Of a DNA stretch of 39,261 nucleotides, positions 9,097-18,332 are shown one piece after another. A program made the translations under genes and the position numbers. Source of the stretch: Bdellovibrionia bacterium (GTDB lineage Bacteria; Bdellovibrionota; Bdellovibrionia; Bdellovibrionales; UBA1609); assembly GCA_030432925.1 (NCBI GenBank), contig JAUILT010000020.1, positions 1-39,261 on the forward strand. Direction: 5' to 3'. The notes beneath the pieces are model-generated. The model had not been told where the DNA came from and made no database searches. It worked only from the letters and a program-made list of their open reading frames with translations. The stretch's first letter is position 1. Each line of letters opens with the position of its first letter.

Positions 9097-10032
9097 CTAA
9101 AGATTCTCTAGAGCCCAGGGTATTTTTTCATTAGGGGAGAGGTTCAGAGGAGCGTCGGAAATAATTTTTTTTAAGAGAGGCTTCAGCCCACGGTTATTTG
9201 CCAGTTGGATGGAAAGGCCTGGCCGGGCATTCATCTCTAAAAGCAAAGGTCCCCTTGATTTATCAATGACAATGTCTACACCCAGATAACCGATACGGGC
9301 GAGCAGTGACGCCTTAGCCGATAGGCTCAGAACTGTGGACCAGTTTTCAATCTGAAAGCCTTTTAGTTTGAGGCGAGTGTCTGGATGATTTGTGACCTCT
9401 CTGTCAAATTGTATAGAGTGAAATATTAAGCCAGTTTTCAGATCGAGGCCACAACCAACAGCACCGAGATGAAGGTTACCCTTTCCTCCTGAAACATTTG
9501 TTGGAATTCGTAGCATGGCCATAATGGGAAAACCTTGAAAAACAATAATGCGAATGTCTGGCACTCCCAGTGGGGAAATACTGCTGATATTAGGGCTGTT
9601 AATAATAAGTTCCTGAATAATGGCTTCGTCAGCTTGATTATCTAAGGAGTATAATCCACTTAAAATTCCAGAGATATAATGTCGAAACCTGTACTCAGTC
9701 ATATCCTCTTTAGAGGTAATGAAGAGGGGGGAGCCCCCATGTTCAACAACGGCTTTGACAATGAGAATTCCCCCTCCCTGAGAACCACGTCCAGGCTTAA
9801 CGACAAATCCATTTTTGAACTCTCTGAGTTGGGTTATGGCGCCTCGGACTTCTCCGTGGAAACGGATATGTAGTAATGTATTGGGGGTGGGAATATTATT
9901 GGCCAGTGCCAACTGAGAGGTTTTCACCTTGTTGTCGACAAGTGGAAAATCACGACGGTGGTTGTGGGGTAGAATCAGATTTCTGATTCTAAAATTATTG
10001 CCCAGGATATCATTGATCGTAGAAAATTTCAT
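9097..10032 (-). CDS. RimK-related ATP-grasp ligase (alpha-L-glutamate ligase-like)
   Basis: 'FVVKPGRGSQGGGI' ATP-grasp loop, 'GYLGVDIVIDKSRGPLLLEMNARPGLSIQLAN' C-terminal catalytic motif; operon context with the two upstream genes. Confidence 0.85.
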   Translation of the reverse strand: MKFSTINDILGNNFRIRNLILPHNHRRDFPLVDNKVKTSQLALANNIPTPNTLLHIRFHGEVRGAITQLREFKNGFVVKPGRGSQGGGILIVKAVVEHGGSPLFITSKEDMTEYRFRHYISGILSGLYSLDNQADEAIIQELIINSPNISSISPLGVPDIRIIVFQGFPIMAMLRIPTNVSGGKGNLHLGAVGCGLDLKTGLIFHSIQFDREVTNHPDTRLKLKGFQIENWSTVLSLSAKASLLARIGYLGVDIVIDKSRGPLLLEMNARPGLSIQLANNRGLKPLLKKIISDAPLNLSPNEKIPWALENL

Positions 10033-10033
10033 A

Positions 10034-11623
10034 TTACCTATTGATATAAAGATCTTTGAAGCGAAAGAATTCTGTCAACCTGAAGCCAGAGTAGGTGCCG
10101 ATAAAGATATTGAGACCAATAGTTATCATTAGAAGTTCAGGATGATTAAAAACAGCCAGGCCCAGTGCTTCAATGGAAAATATCAAAAAACTGCAGATCG
10201 CCACAGTGACGGTTCCTAAAAAAGCTTTCGTTGTGTTTTTAATACCTTCCTCCTGTAGTTTGATGACAAATCTTTCTGTGAAAATTGTGATGATAACAAT
10301 TGGGAAGGCACTAATGACCGAGGCAGCCATTTCTACGAGGCCTAGCTGTTCTGAAATCAGCGCCACCACAATATAAATGATGACGACAAAAGTCAGTACT
10401 ATTGAAAGTCTCGGAACGGCCAGCAAGTAGAGGCGGTTCAAAGAGTAGTGAAGAGCAACTCCAAATAAACCCACAATTGTGGCCAGGATGAACCCAACAA
10501 GTAGGGAGGTTTCCAAAAAGAAAAGGCTCAAAAGAATAGGGGTAAAGACTCCAAAGGTAGTGATGCCCACAATATTCCGGAAAAAACAAAGGACAAGAGT
10601 GCCAATAGGTATCAGGAGGAGTGTGTAAAACACTTTTTGCAAAGGGAGTGGAAGTGTATAAAGGGAGATCACCGGCAAGACGTTGTTTTGGTTGACGATG
10701 TTTTCCACAGCTTCTCTGGAATCATAAAAGACCGTTTGATTGGGACGAACTGTGATTTTATAAACATCTCTGGAGGCCAGAAGGGTCAGGTTTTGATCAA
10801 TGTCTCGTTGTATGAGGAGAAAGTTATCGGGAGGACTATCCAAATCTTTAAATTCGGAGGAAAAAAGTTTCCAGGAGCCATTGATATAAACTTCATTGAG
10901 AAAGGCTCTAATGTGACGGACGTCTTTTTTATTGGATGTGTCAGTAATAAATGTGCCAAACGAAATCCGAGATGGAATCTTATTGAGGCGCAAAAGTGCT
11001 GTAAAAAGTCGGGCCTGGTCCAGAGAGTTTCCACTGAAAAGCCTGACAACATCTGAAAAGTTGGAGTCTCCCGGGGTGAGGACGAATTCATCAGTAATGA
11101 AGTAGCTAATTTTATTGATCTTATCTTTGATGCTCTCTCTTGGGCTCACTAGAGACTCGTTGAGCTTACTTAGGTCTTCAAACCCCTGTTCATCAACCCA
11201 TGAAATATCCAAGTAGGCCTTTCGTTCGCTTTTAGACAATTTATCTTTCTGTGTTTTCCTGGCATCTGTCCGTGTGATTATTGCTGCAGCTTTGATATCT
11301 CCGTTAATAATGACATTTTCTTTGGATATAGCTAAGTACTTGTCCTTTTTTCGGTAGACGGATGTCAGTTCTGGGTTTGGAGATATTTTATATGATTTCA
11401 CTGTCTGATAATCAGCACTCGGTGGAACTGGCAGGAACAGCTCATCTTGTAAGCTATTTTTCAATCGTTTCACTGCAGATTTTTTGATCTGAACTTCATA
11501 ATTCCATGTATCTGTAGATTTGAGAGGGAGAAATGGCATGTCTAAAACAAAAACTTTGTAGGTCACTATAACTATTGGTGTGATCACAAAAAATACACCC
11601 AAGTAGAGGGCTCGCATATTCAC
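10034..11623 (-). CDS. Inactive transglutaminase-like protein fused to 7 TM helices
   Basis: N-terminal TM, transglutaminase-like periplasmic region ('SLDQARLFTALLRLNKIPSRISFG'), then multiple C-terminal TM helices; next to the ATP-grasp ligase and protease as in known triads. Confidence 0.85.
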   Translation of the reverse strand: MNMRALYLGVFFVITPIVIVTYKVFVLDMPFLPLKSTDTWNYEVQIKKSAVKRLKNSLQDELFLPVPPSADYQTVKSYKISPNPELTSVYRKKDKYLAISKENVIINGDIKAAAIITRTDARKTQKDKLSKSERKAYLDISWVDEQGFEDLSKLNESLVSPRESIKDKINKISYFITDEFVLTPGDSNFSDVVRLFSGNSLDQARLFTALLRLNKIPSRISFGTFITDTSNKKDVRHIRAFLNEVYINGSWKLFSSEFKDLDSPPDNFLLIQRDIDQNLTLLASRDVYKITVRPNQTVFYDSREAVENIVNQNNVLPVISLYTLPLPLQKVFYTLLLIPIGTLVLCFFRNIVGITTFGVFTPILLSLFFLETSLLVGFILATIVGLFGVALHYSLNRLYLLAVPRLSIVLTFVVIIYIVVALISEQLGLVEMAASVISAFPIVIITIFTERFVIKLQEEGIKNTTKAFLGTVTVAICSFLIFSIEALGLAVFNHPELLMITIGLNIFIGTYSGFRLTEFFRFKDLYINR

Positions 11624-12288
11624 TGTTTACCTCCTAATACTCTGGACTGGGAGACATCCACAATATAGTCACCAATCAGAAGGTTGCGACCTACAAGAAA
11701 CTTATGCCGAAGGTTTGATCTGTCATTCAGGTTGACATTGGTTTCAATGGATCGGTCACCAAATAAGACATTCAACCGGATCACATAGCGGTTTCCGGAG
11801 ATGCCGCTGGTGCCTTTGACCTTTGATTTTTTTATAACTTTTTTTAGAAGCGTGTGTTTGTTTCCAGAGAAGTCTTTTGTGGTGAATTCCACATAAGATT
11901 CACCTTGTATCTGCTTTTCTTTGATATTTTCAGCGTGCATGGAGTTGGTTTGAGCCCCAGTGTCCACTCTTGCCTTGAACCTAACTTTTGGATTGTCGAG
12001 TTCAATCCACTCCACTCTGCCAACAATCAATTTTTCAAACTTTTTTCCTTTGAGTTGGATGTTCTTTTTTCGAACTTTTCGGGAAAGCAGCGAGAGCTCT
12101 CGAATTTCAGGCAGAATTTCACTTCGAAACCTTAAATAAATACGGTTGCTGATTTCATTGTAAAAACTCTCTGAAAACTCTCTTTCGGCCGGGGGAGTGT
12201 CGTTGGACGGCTTCTCGTTGGCGACGGAGGTGTTGAAAACCAGTATTGTGCTAATCAGGATACAGAGGAGGGGGGTGGTGAGTGTCAT
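11620..12288 (-). CDS. Retropepsin-like 'ATP-dependent zinc protease' family (PF05618-type), exported
   Basis: Signal peptide; 'GRVEWIELDNPKVRFKARVDTGAQTNSMHA' (DTGA active-site motif); 4-nt overlap with the downstream gene. Confidence 0.85.
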   Translation of the reverse strand: MTLTTPLLCILISTILVFNTSVANEKPSNDTPPAEREFSESFYNEISNRIYLRFRSEILPEIRELSLLSRKVRKKNIQLKGKKFEKLIVGRVEWIELDNPKVRFKARVDTGAQTNSMHAENIKEKQIQGESYVEFTTKDFSGNKHTLLKKVIKKSKVKGTSGISGNRYVIRLNVLFGDRSIETNVNLNDRSNLRHKFLVGRNLLIGDYIVDVSQSRVLGGKQ

Positions 12289-12327
12289 AAGTTCTCTATT
12301 TTTGTCAGATTATAGAAATATTCAAGA

Positions 12328-12355
12328 GTTATACCGATCTACTTTGAACTTTCCG
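12328..12355 (-). promoter_or_regulatory. Promoter-like motif upstream of the protease/transglutaminase/ATP-grasp operon
   Basis: Minus strand reads CGGAAAGTTCAAAGTAGATCGGTATAAC, near match to the 5584-5612 motif; 40 nt before the start at 12288. Confidence 0.4.
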
Positions 12356-12672
12356 AAAAATTTAAACTGGATCGATATGTGCCTCTGAGCTCTAGGGGTG
12401 CACAAACTATTAGCATTGAAACATAAGGTTGAGTTCACCCTTTTAAAGTCCGGGCCTTTGTTTTGGAAGGTATAAGAATAGCTTTTTGCATTATAACTCA
12501 GAGCGAATAAAAAAGTGGATTGTATTCCTTCAAACCCCCCTAACTTTGGTCTTGAATAAATTCTAACCTGCTTTTGAAAATAAACAGACTTTCTTTGTCC
12601 CTGAATTTGACAGCTCTCAAAATTAAAAGAGACGATTGTTTATCAAAAAACGGACTTTTTTTGGGGGGAAAA

Positions 12673-14748
12673 ATGGATTTTAAAAAAGTGCTCCTTGTTA
12701 TGGGGGCTATGCTTTTCGCAGCTCAATCCAATGCAAAAAAAATAGAGACAGTCGAATATGTACCAAATGAGCTTATTGTTAAGTTCAAGGAAGGTTCATT
12801 TCAGACAATGAGTGTTCTGAGTAGTATGCAGGCGCAGCCAGTAAAAACATTCCGAGCGAGTGGTGCCATGTTGGTGAGGTTGCCTAAAGTAATGGATGCC
12901 AAACAAGTGCTGCAGACAATGGTCATGAGTTCTGAAATTGAATATGTGGAACTCAATCAGGTGTATCATTTGAATGCAATTCCCAACGATCCTGATTTCG
13001 ATCAGCTTTACGGGCTGAACAATGAGGGAAAAACGGGGGGATCCGATGATGCCGATATTGATGCTCCAGAAGCCTGGGAAGTGACAAAGGGCTCTCGTGA
13101 TATTTTGGTGGGAGTGATCGATACAGGTGTTGATTACACTCACCCTGATCTTGTTGATAATATATGGACAAATCCTGGTGAAACAGGTGTGGATGCTGAT
13201 GGCAACGACAAAAGTACTAACGGAATTGACGATGATGGTAATGGCTATGTCGATGACTTTCGTGGTTGGGACTTTTTTAATAACGACAATGACCCCATGG
13301 ATGGTCATAGCCATGGAACACATGTTTCTGGAACCATTGGTGCTGTTGGAAACAATGGCATTGGGGTGGCCGGTGTGAATTGGGAGGTATCCATTGTTGG
13401 TCTAAAGATTTTTAGCGATTCAGGAAGAACCACTGCTGATGCCATTGTGAGCGCCATTGAGTATGGGACGACACTCGGAATTAACCTGTCCAATAACAGT
13501 TGGGGCGGTGGTGGATTTAGTCAGGCCATCAAAGCTGCCATTTCTGAGGCGAATGATGCCGGCATCTTTTTTATTGCAGCTGCTGGTAACTCTAGAAACA
13601 ACAATGATGCTCGAGCCTATTATCCTGCCAACTACGAGCTAGATAACATTATTACTGTGGCAGCTACAGATCACAATGATCGATTGGCAAATTTTTCTAG
13701 TTATGGCTCTAAAACTGTGGAAGTTGCAGCCCCTGGTGTGAATATTTACTCCACAATTCCTGGCGGCAGATATGGGAGTATGAGTGGAACATCCATGGCT
13801 ACCCCTCACGTAACGGGTTTGGTAGCCTTGGTGATGTCTAAGTACCCTGATGTGGGCATGACGGCCATTCGTGATCGTATAGTGAATACGGGAGACAGAG
13901 TTCCTGCTCTTTCCAATAAAGTTATTTCTGGTGCAAGAATCAATGCACTGAACTCACTGGAGGATGATACAACTCCTCCAAATGCTCCTTTAAACCTGGC
14001 TATTGATAGCTCTGGAATTCGTTCAGTGGGTCTTTCTTGGGATATTGCTGGAGACGATGGCAACGCCGGGCGTGCTGCCAGTTATCAGGTGCGTGTATCC
14101 AACCGACCCATGACCGATGAGAGCTTTGGTGAAGCCACTGTTGTTTCCATGAATATGGAGCAGAAATCTGAGAATAGAATGGCTGGAGTGATTTCTGGAC
14201 TGCCTTTGAATTATCAGGGATATGTAGCTGTTAGAGCTGTTGATAATATTGGTAATATTGGGCCTGTTTCAGAATCTTTACCCATTCGAACACAAGACGT
14301 TCAAATTCTGTTTGAAAATATGGGTGATAACCTGGATGGCTTTACCGCTGACGAGCCTTGGGGTGTGATGCAGATGGGTGAAAACTCTGTGCTGACAGAC
14401 TCTCCCGATGGTCGTTACTCTAATGGTGCAGACACATCTCTGACCTCAGGTGCTTTCAATAATGTGGGAGGTCACTTTGCAATCGCTTTTGATCACTCCC
14501 ATGAGTTGGAGAATGGCTATGACTATGGGAATCTTGAGATTTCTTTGGATGGCGGTGAGTGGAAACCAATGAAACGCTACACCAATAACCAAGATATGGT
14601 TTCTGTCTTCTATGATTTGACGGATCATGTCTCTGGGTCTCAGTCCTTTCAAGTCCGTTTCCGACTGACGTCTGATAATTCTTCTCAAAGAGAGGGTTGG
14701 GTGATTGATAATATTTCTATTCTTCACTCTTCAGAGTCTTTTAGGTAA
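12673..14748 (+). CDS. Secreted S8 family serine protease (subtilase) with C-terminal FN3-like and beta-sandwich region
   Basis: ATG 12673 with signal peptide; D (VGVIDTGVDYTHPDL), H (HSHGTHVSGTIGA), S (GTSMATPHVTGLVAL); N-terminal propeptide 'NELIVKFKEG'. Confidence 0.92.
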   Translation: MDFKKVLLVMGAMLFAAQSNAKKIETVEYVPNELIVKFKEGSFQTMSVLSSMQAQPVKTFRASGAMLVRLPKVMDAKQVLQTMVMSSEIEYVELNQVYHLNAIPNDPDFDQLYGLNNEGKTGGSDDADIDAPEAWEVTKGSRDILVGVIDTGVDYTHPDLVDNIWTNPGETGVDADGNDKSTNGIDDDGNGYVDDFRGWDFFNNDNDPMDGHSHGTHVSGTIGAVGNNGIGVAGVNWEVSIVGLKIFSDSGRTTADAIVSAIEYGTTLGINLSNNSWGGGGFSQAIKAAISEANDAGIFFIAAAGNSRNNNDARAYYPANYELDNIITVAATDHNDRLANFSSYGSKTVEVAAPGVNIYSTIPGGRYGSMSGTSMATPHVTGLVALVMSKYPDVGMTAIRDRIVNTGDRVPALSNKVISGARINALNSLEDDTTPPNAPLNLAIDSSGIRSVGLSWDIAGDDGNAGRAASYQVRVSNRPMTDESFGEATVVSMNMEQKSENRMAGVISGLPLNYQGYVAVRAVDNIGNIGPVSESLPIRTQDVQILFENMGDNLDGFTADEPWGVMQMGENSVLTDSPDGRYSNGADTSLTSGAFNNVGGHFAIAFDHSHELENGYDYGNLEISLDGGEWKPMKRYTNNQDMVSVFYDLTDHVSGSQSFQVRFRLTSDNSSQREGWVIDNISILHSSESFR

Positions 14749-14779
14749 CTCTGTATAAGTATTTGCTAGAATCAAGAAG

Positions 14780-14807
14780 GGCTGACCACATTGAGTCAGC
14801 CTTTTTT
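14780..14807 (+). terminator. Rho-independent terminator after the subtilase
   Basis: GGCTGAC-cacattga-GTCAGCC followed by TTTTTT. Confidence 0.85.
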
Positions 14808-14843
14808 ATAGGTATAGATCATTGGTCTTTGAGGAGGCACACA

Positions 14844-16187
14844 GTGAAAAAATCTGTATTGGGGCGCTCTGCAAAGCTTTTGGGTATGGCCTCTCGTTTG
14901 GCGACCAGCGAATTGGGGCACAATATAAGAAGGTCCATTAAAAGTAAGGTGGAGGACATTGCTCCTGATTTGCTAGCAACCCGTTTGAGGCAGGCTCAGG
15001 TTTTGACAGAAAACCTCTCTCAGCTTAAGGGAGCCGCTATGAAGGCAGGGCAGCTTTTAAGTATTGACTCCAGTGATATTCTTCCAGAGCAAGTCACGGA
15101 AGTTCTCTCTCAGCTGCAAAATTCTGCGGAGCCCATCGACTTTTCGATGATCGACAATCTTCTCAAAACAGAGCTTCCTACTGAAAGCTATTGGAGCCTC
15201 CAGGACTTGGATACTCAAGCTTATGCAGCTGCGTCCATTGGGCAGGTTCACAGGGCTCACTTTAAAGGGCAAGATATTGTTTTGAAAGTTCAGTATCCTG
15301 GTGTTGCAGACGCGATTGATTCAGATTTAAAAATTCTCAAAAAAGTGGCGCAGGCTATGGTGGCCGTGGGAGGACGAAAAATTCCTCTGGACGAAACTTT
15401 TGAGGAGCTTTCGGTGATTCTTCATCAGGAAGCAGACTATCATCGGGAAATGGAAAACATGATTCGATTTTATCAGCTACTTTCAGGGAGTGACAAGTAT
15501 GTGGTTCCAGAGCCCATTCCTGAGCTATGTAGTAAGCACATTCTTGCTATGAGTTATGTTGAAGGGCAAGACCTTAAGGGGTGGATAGCCACTGGGCCCT
15601 CTACTGAAAACAAAGTTCGTGTGGGCAAAATGGTTTTGGACCTTTATTGTCGGGAATTTTTTGATTGGGGAATCGTTCAAACCGACCCCAACTATGGTAA
15701 CTTCATGATTCAGAAAGACCCTCTTCGGTTGGTTCTGCTAGATTTTGGAGCCACGATCACTTACGACAACGAGTTCAGGGCTTCTTATGTAAGGCTTTTA
15801 AAGGAGTTTGCCTCTTATGACCGTAGGCGTATGTTAGAGGCGGCACTGGCATTTGGCTTGTTAGATGAGCGAGAAAGCGATGAAACTCAATCTTTATTTG
15901 TAGAGTTTTTAAAAAGTGCTGTGGAGCCATTTTTGCCCCATTTGCAACCATTTCGCTTTCATGATCCCGGGTATTCGGCAAAGGCTCACAAAATAGGAAG
16001 AGACTTTACGTCCTCATTAAAGTACTCTCCGCCCCCTCGTCAGTTATTATTTCTTCATAGAAAATTGGGCGGAATTTTTAACATGCTTCGTAAAATGCAA
16101 GTGGAACTCGATCTCACCCCTTATTGGCAAAAAATGGTGGGAGAGGAGTTCCTTAAGTCCACTGGTGATCGGCTCACAGGTGAGTGA
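14844..16187 (+). CDS. ABC1/AarF/UbiB-family atypical kinase
   Basis: GTG start with GAGGAGG RBS; 'LKGAAMKAGQLLS' (KxGQ), 'AAASIGQVHRAHFKGQDIVLKVQYPG', 'QTDPNYGNFMI', 'LLDFGAT'. Confidence 0.9.
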   Translation: MKKSVLGRSAKLLGMASRLATSELGHNIRRSIKSKVEDIAPDLLATRLRQAQVLTENLSQLKGAAMKAGQLLSIDSSDILPEQVTEVLSQLQNSAEPIDFSMIDNLLKTELPTESYWSLQDLDTQAYAAASIGQVHRAHFKGQDIVLKVQYPGVADAIDSDLKILKKVAQAMVAVGGRKIPLDETFEELSVILHQEADYHREMENMIRFYQLLSGSDKYVVPEPIPELCSKHILAMSYVEGQDLKGWIATGPSTENKVRVGKMVLDLYCREFFDWGIVQTDPNYGNFMIQKDPLRLVLLDFGATITYDNEFRASYVRLLKEFASYDRRRMLEAALAFGLLDERESDETQSLFVEFLKSAVEPFLPHLQPFRFHDPGYSAKAHKIGRDFTSSLKYSPPPRQLLFLHRKLGGIFNMLRKMQVELDLTPYWQKMVGEEFLKSTGDRLTGE

Positions 16188-16247
16188 AAAGTATTTCTTT
16201 AATAATGTCTTACCCCTAATTTTCTCTCTCAAATCGGATCAGTATAA

Positions 16248-16703
16248 TTATTTGGTGCCCAGCTTCTTGATTTGAAATTTGAGGTCTTTTTTGGATTTGA
16301 TCCAGGGATCTTTTGGGCTGGAGTTTGGGGTGCAATGACTGGGCTGTATTTTGAACGCTGGAACTCTCACAATGTCAAAGCCCTGTCCGGATTCAAACAT
16401 CATCTTGAGTTCGCCACCACTGCAGGGGCTTTTGCAGGTCCAGTGCAGAGGGCGTTTTTCTCCCACCTTGCAATCGCGAATATATTGGCCACTGGTTGTT
16501 TTGTACTCAAGATGTTTTGAAAAGGGAGCTATGATGACTTTAAGTGAGTGAAATTCCTTGGTTCCACCACTATATTGTAGAGTTATCGCAGGAGCTTTAA
16601 TTTTTCCCTTAGATTTTTCTTCTGGAGCTTTGGTGTTTTTACCATGGGCGGTGAGGCCAGCCAAGATCAATACGAAAATCCACGTCACGGATATATCCCC
16701 CAA
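16248..16703 (-). CDS. Secreted protein of unknown function
   Basis: Signal peptide-like N-terminus; 151 aa; immediately downstream of the L,D-transpeptidase gene. Confidence 0.6.
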   Translation of the reverse strand: MGDISVTWIFVLILAGLTAHGKNTKAPEEKSKGKIKAPAITLQYSGGTKEFHSLKVIIAPFSKHLEYKTTSGQYIRDCKVGEKRPLHWTCKSPCSGGELKMMFESGQGFDIVRVPAFKIQPSHCTPNSSPKDPWIKSKKDLKFQIKKLGTK

Positions 16704-16711
16704 AAAACCTT

Positions 16712-17605
16712 TTAACAGGATGGATTCACTGTTAGGTCTTCTTGAATGGTGTGATTGTAAAATAAGGTTCCCTCAACGAGTTCATCTTTAATGTCTTCAA
16801 ACGTCTTTGGGTCTGTGGCAGGGCAGCCCCAGGTGTAACCACATCCCATAGTGGGAGCATCAGCGCCGGGTATGTAGCTGGATCTATGATAAATCACTTC
16901 TCTAGAGGCTGCCTTGCGAGTGCTTTTCACTGCTCCGTGTAGGATGATAGAGTTGTACTGCCCATCCGAGGGTGGTTGCCCTTGGTTGAAGGTGGCTTTG
17001 CCACTGTTGTTGGGGCCACCAGCAAGGAAGAATCCCGTCTGGGTTTTATGGCTTTCTGGGATATCGTCAAAACTGATAGGGATTGCGCAGCCAGTACCGC
17101 TTGGGCCACAGCGTATAACATGCTCTGGTGGACAAGCATCAACAGGGCTAGTGGATGAGGCAGAGTTAGAGCCCCCACCATGACCAGCATAGGCCTTTCT
17201 CACTTCACCTGTTCTGAGGTTGATATAAAATTGTCGAGGTACCGTCATGGGAAGTGTGTAGTCAGTAACAACAATCCAGTCTCCTTGTATGGGGTCCTGG
17301 GTCGTGCCACCACAGGAAACGGAAACACCTTCTTTATGTTTGGTATAAAAGGCTAAAGCTTTTTCCAGAGCAGCTGTTGATTGGCTGAGTTCAGGGTGGT
17401 TTGCGAACCGGTCAAAAAGGCGTTTGAACTTCCAGTATTTATTTTTGCCGACGGAACTGATATCACCTCGAAAATAGTCAGTACTGACTTGAGTCACACG
17501 ACTTCCAAAAAACTTCTGGTAGCTTTTGCGCCCATGGGCAATTTCTGCCATCGTGACATCTGAGAATACAAATAATGTGAGCACAAACACCTTGATCCAA
17601 TCCAT
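16712..17605 (-). CDS. Murein L,D-transpeptidase catalytic domain family (YkuD_2 type)
   Basis: ORF up to 17623, ATG 17605 gives signal peptide MDWIKVFVLTLFVFSDVTMA; 'IILHGAVKS...REVIYHRSSYIPGADAPTMGCGYTWGCPAT' HG...MGCG..GCPA motif. Confidence 0.8.
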   Translation of the reverse strand: MDWIKVFVLTLFVFSDVTMAEIAHGRKSYQKFFGSRVTQVSTDYFRGDISSVGKNKYWKFKRLFDRFANHPELSQSTAALEKALAFYTKHKEGVSVSCGGTTQDPIQGDWIVVTDYTLPMTVPRQFYINLRTGEVRKAYAGHGGGSNSASSTSPVDACPPEHVIRCGPSGTGCAIPISFDDIPESHKTQTGFFLAGGPNNSGKATFNQGQPPSDGQYNSIILHGAVKSTRKAASREVIYHRSSYIPGADAPTMGCGYTWGCPATDPKTFEDIKDELVEGTLFYNHTIQEDLTVNPSC

Positions 17606-17656
17606 TGTCTCTCTTTCGGACATTTTGAATCAAAAGATGAGGTTTTTTGCATACGC

Positions 17657-17740
17657 CTAATTTAGAAAACTGAAATTCTGATAGGCAAGCAGGAGAACTC
17701 CAAGGGCGATGATGGCGAAGGTGAAAAATTGTTTATTCAT
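17657..17740 (-). CDS. 27-aa single-TM small protein
   Basis: Translated by hand: MNKQFFTFAIIALGVLLLAYQNFSFLN*; AAGGAA upstream; sits 5' of the L,D-transpeptidase gene; below the ORF-track cutoff. Confidence 0.45.
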   Translation of the reverse strand: MNKQFFTFAIIALGVLLLAYQNFSFLN

Positions 17741-17955
17741 TTCTATTCCTTTTTCGCTCACGTTCTACGTATTTTGATTTGATGCATTTGTACCGATCCG
17801 GACTCATTAAATCTGCAGATCCATTGCAGATACTCTTTTCCTATCGGAAAGTCTGGTCCAGACTTAATACCAGCGAGGTCAAGAATTGGTAAAAATAACC
17901 TTTATGCCGAAGATTGTCTCTTGTGGAGACACCTTTTAAAGTGATATACCAATCA

Positions 17956-18320
17956 GCGATTTGCGGGTGATTGCGGAGCTGACTTGTGTGGGCTTCGAGG
18001 AAAGTCCGGACTCCGTATGGTAGCGCAGTGGGTAACTCCCATCCGTCGTAAGACGAGGACCAGTGGAATAGAGAGAATGTCCAGGGCATTGAGCCTGAAG
18101 GTGGGAACGGGAGCCTTCAGGGGAGCTGCTGGAGTGAAAGCAGCCAAACTCTGCGCGGAGCAAGATCAAATAGGAGCACGTTTGAGCACGACCAGTGTGA
18201 GGTGTTCGGGTAGGTCGCTGGAAGATTGGGAGTAATCCTTTTCTCAGAGGAATGATCACTCAATCAGGGTGTTCTGCGGTGGAATCCCTGAGGTACAGAA
18301 TCCGGCTTATAGCAAATCAA
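17956..18320 (+). ncRNA. rnpB: RNase P RNA (bacterial class A)
   Basis: GAGGAAAGTCCGGACTCC near the 5' end and ACAGAATCCGGCTTATAG near the 3' end (P4 pairing regions); GATTTGC (17958) pairs with GCAAATC (18312) as P1. Confidence 0.93.
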
Positions 18321-18332
18321 AACCGTCTTTGT

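Noticed and set aside
10637-11056. 139-aa plus-strand ORF inside the 7TM transglutaminase gene
   Set aside because: Antisense shadow ORF of a recognisable gene.
12404-12414. AAACTATTAGC repeated at 36491-36501
   Set aside because: An 11-mer shared twice in 39 kb of AT-rich intergenic DNA is expected by chance.
12796-13323. 175-aa ORF on the minus strand inside the subtilase gene
   Set aside because: Fully antisense to the clearly coding S8 protease; low-complexity composition (Ile/His rich) typical of a shadow ORF.
17936-18259. 107-aa and other short ORFs overlapping the RNase P RNA on both strands
   Set aside because: They overlap diagnostic rnpB core sequences; no coding features.
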